From positions 27,362,206-27,426,205 of the forward strand of contig NC_053417.1 of assembly GCF_016859285.1 (NCBI RefSeq): a stretch of 64,000 bases of DNA, in the 5' to 3' direction. Within the stretch, counting starts at the first letter, position 1, and every line of letters starts with the position of its first letter. This DNA comes from Xiphias gladius (taxonomy: Eukaryota; Chordata; Actinopteri; Istiophoriformes; Xiphiidae). Position numbers and translations under genes: made by a program. Positions 61,811-64,000 of the stretch are shown here, in pieces. The notes beneath the pieces were generated by a model. That model saw only the letters and a program-made list of their open reading frames with translations. It did not search any database and had not been told where the DNA came from.

Positions 61811-62120
61811 TATCCATCCATCCATCCATCCACTAGCTATAGCGCTTATCCTTTGAGGGTCTCAGGGGCGGCTTGAGCCGCGGGCGGGGTACGCCCTGGA
61901 CAGCGCTGGCGCGGGGAGGCGAAACAACCGGTCACGCTCACATTCACGCCTACGGGCGAGTTAGCCTCGCCAGTCAACCTGCATGTCTCTGGAATGCGCG
62001 AGGAGGCCCGAGCACCCGGAAGGAAACCCACGCAGGCACGGGGAGAACGTGCAAACTCCAGACAGAACGGCCCACTGCTGGCAGGCCACAGCACTAACCA
62101 CTGCACCACCGTGCCGCCCC
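61811..62120 (-). repeat. Dispersed fish repeat, family I, with (ATCC)n tail
   Basis: The order is (ATCC)5 at 61,813-61,834, TATAGCGCTTATCCTTTGAG, GGGCGGGGTACGCCCTGGAC, CTCACATTCACGCCTACGGG, AACCTGCATGTCTCTGGAAT, ACCCACGCAGGCACGGGGAG and CACTGCACCACCGTGCCGCC. This is a textbook teleost repeat 3' region with a simple tail, probably mobilised by a LINE. The simple tail at low coordinates suggests the element reads on the minus strand. Confidence 0.8.
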
Positions 62121-63150
62121 GACAACGGAGTATTATATTTCAAATTTAGTCTATAAGTGGGACTTTATTCTTCAGACATCGTGACTTGTTCTGGTAAAAT
62201 TATGGCTTTATTCTTTTAATTTTTTTTTCTCGTACTAGCCTACCGTCAAACCAAACAGTGTGCACACGGGAATTTAGTGGAATCAACTCATCTTTTCCTG
62301 TTAACTTAATGTAAATATGTAAATGTTGTAAATTTCAGGTAAATTCAACATAGAATGTCGAGTTTTAATTTTCAGACTTTAGGACTTATAAACATCAGCT
62401 GTTCTGACTTGAAACGATGAGTTGAATGCGTGAGCTGCCGAGAGGTCACTCAACCCAACGAGTGAAGTTTTTAAAGAAACAAAACCAGCCTATTAACAGA
62501 CGGCTTCCCAGCATGCATTGTTTGAGACTTAAAACCCTCCAGAGACGTATTGTGAAGAAAACAGACACAATGAAAACTTGCTGTGTGTCTTTATTACATG
62601 TTAAATTAAGTCCTGGTTGTTTCTTTTCATAATGATGAAAACAACACCAACCACCATAAAGGTTAGTACTGAATTCAGTCCCGACCCCTGTAGATTTTAA
62701 CCGAGTCACTGGGAGCAGCCTGTCCTGTTGCCTTTGTGCTTCTAAGAATCATCCCACAGCGTTTGAAATATTGACTGATGCACGAAAAACAAAAAGCATT
62801 TAGTTCTAACTCCCCAAGTGTGGCGCTAAAGCTGGCAGTTGGTGTAGTTTCAAGTAGCCTAAGGCAGAGCAGCACTAGATTATTCAATAAATGCAATGGA
62901 AGAAAATGAACAAACCGTAGCTCCTTCCCTGACTTTCCCTCCTGGAGCCAATTTCCAGGCATAATGCATACTGTGTTTGGCTGATTGCAAATTCCTGCTG
63001 CAAATGTAAATGTGTCTAATCATTAATTTCAAAGAATGAAGAGCAAGACAGTAATTGCAGAGAGAAACAAAGGTTAACCAAAGTCTGCACAGATTCATCA
63101 ACAGTTTGCTTTGAGCGTGAAGGTGTGGTTTATGTGACTGAACTATTTAT
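62120..63150. other. Interval upstream of the Rab gene
   Basis: AT-rich DNA with no recognised repeat. The minus-strand frame 62,962-62,675 (95 codons) has no domain and is treated as accidental. Confidence 0.5.
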
Positions 63151-63588
63151 AGCCTGTGGCTACTTCCTTTCAGAAAGCAAAACCTGCAGATGTGAGCGCT
63201 GTGCTGGAAAGAGGGAAGGACAGCCAGCGTTGTTGGTAGAGTTATGGTTAGGAGAATAGAGTTTAGGTTTAGATTCGACGCTGTATCGTGAAACAAGGTT
63301 ATCGCAGTGAGCATGTCGGAGTAGCGAGCTTACACTTAAAGTAAGTACGTTAGGTTTGGATTTAAAGCCTGAGCGGTAGCTAAAATGTTTAGGGTCAACA
63401 AATGCAAAGAAAGACTCAGTTAAGTGACGTCCAGGTGGGTTGTGGTCGAGCGTTTGTTCAGTTACAGGAACCCGTTTTGCCTGTCTGCCTCATCAACCGC
63501 ATTTCCTGAAAGGAGGTTTGAACTTTGAGCCACCGGCACCTTTTCATGCTGAAACGTCTCGCATGTTTCCGTCCAACGGAGGAGAGAA
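63150..63588 (+). promoter_or_regulatory. Presumed 5' flank and 5' UTR of the Rab gene
   Basis: This is the DNA immediately before the ATG at 63,589. There is a moderate rise in CpG from 63,430 on and a pyrimidine-rich stretch ending CCTGAAAG|GAGG near 63,511 that could be a 5' UTR acceptor. No TATA box is evident. Confidence 0.35.
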
Positions 63589-63706
63589 ATGACCGAGCAC
63601 CTGCTGAAAATACTGATTGTTGGTGATGGAAATGTTGGGAAATCCTCCTTTGTGAATCGCTACGTCAATGGACAGTTCAACAAAATGTACAAGATGACAG
63701 TGGGAG
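63589..63706 (+). CDS. rab29: Rab GTPase of the Rab29/Rab32/Rab38 group, first coding exon (partial)
   Basis: The exon encodes 39 residues plus one base before a GTACGG donor at 63,707. The ATG at 63,589 follows a purine-rich GGAGAGAA context. Visible motifs are the N-terminal EHLLKILIVGD strand and the P-loop GDGNVGKS, which binds GTP phosphates. Then come RYVNGQF and the switch I region ending KMTVG. The form E/D-HL-x-K-x-L-x-V-GD is typical of Rab29, Rab32 and Rab38 rather than Rab7, and T-V-G rather than T-I-G at the end favours Rab29. In mammals Rab29 acts at the trans-Golgi and lysosome and recruits LRRK2. Later exons (WDTAGQ-type motif, NKCD, C-terminal prenylation site) fall beyond the window, so the paralogue assignment is an inference, helped by linkage to tmem81. 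Confidence 0.72.
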
Positions 63707-64000
63707 GTACGGCTGCTTTAGTTTGTCCAGGTTCTGTGGAAAAATGTGACTGTACAAGATCCTAAGCTTTGTATTGCGTGTGTGTACATATGAATATTTC
63801 GTTACTGGTGAAGACTTTGACTTGTAGGGGTTTTCTTGCTGTCAGATCAGTGAAAAGGTTTACAGTATTTCTGAATAAGCTGAGAAATCTCTCCAACGAA
63901 TGGGGCTGATTAAAAACCCCCCTAGAACTTTTCCAATCCAGCCTAAAATACTTTGTCCAACAGGTGAGAGTTCTTGAAAAACTGGTTTTCACCTGGTAAC

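Noticed and set aside
1..64000. CRISPR arrays, tRNA or rRNA genes, prokaryotic operons
   Set aside because: None seen. The repeats are microsatellites and interspersed elements of a vertebrate genome.

Overview
The window looks like an intergenic-rich stretch of a teleost, probably percomorph, nuclear genome. The reasons are long (CA)n/(GT)n microsatellites, many remnants of repeat families that are common in fish genomes, genes with short introns, and no operon-like gene packing. Most open reading frames on both strands are short and look accidental. Several of the longest lie inside microsatellites, inside repeats, or antisense to real exons. No bacterial, CRISPR, tRNA or rRNA features were seen.

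Positions 1 to about 54,800 form a gene desert in which I can support no complete protein gene. It holds a nearly full-length but broken Tc1-like transposon (41,726-42,917), an L2-like LINE 3' end (31,700-32,210), a second non-LTR reverse-transcriptase fragment (50,830-51,205, minus strand), and a foldback element with long inverted arms (21,005-21,930) that has a third copy at 52,865-53,130. It also holds several dispersed fish repeat families in two or more copies, at least ten long dinucleotide tracts, and a few blocks that resemble conserved non-coding or promoter DNA. The clearest of these is a CpG cluster at 49,380-49,640 with an RFX-type X-box just upstream.

The right end is genic. On the minus strand, 57,239 to 54,891, five coding exons join in frame to a 262-residue protein that I recognise as TMEM81. 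It is a sperm single-pass membrane protein with an Ig-like domain, known as a partner of Izumo1 and Spaca6 in the vertebrate fertilization complex. A polyadenylation signal lies 60 bases past its stop. On the plus strand at 63,589-63,706 is the first coding exon of a Rab GTPase of the Rab29/Rab32/Rab38 group, most likely rab29; the rest lies beyond the window. TMEM81 and RAB29 both map to human 1q32.1, so the pair fits a conserved synteny block.

Between them, minus-strand segments at 58,302-58,449, 57,890-57,993 and 61,158-61,291 have convincing splice-site context but no recognised product. They may be 5' exons of tmem81 or parts of an unrecognised small gene. The most interesting biology is the fish tmem81 gene model: a weakly spliced final exon supplies the membrane anchor, and a stop codon just past the preceding donor would give a soluble form if that intron were retained.
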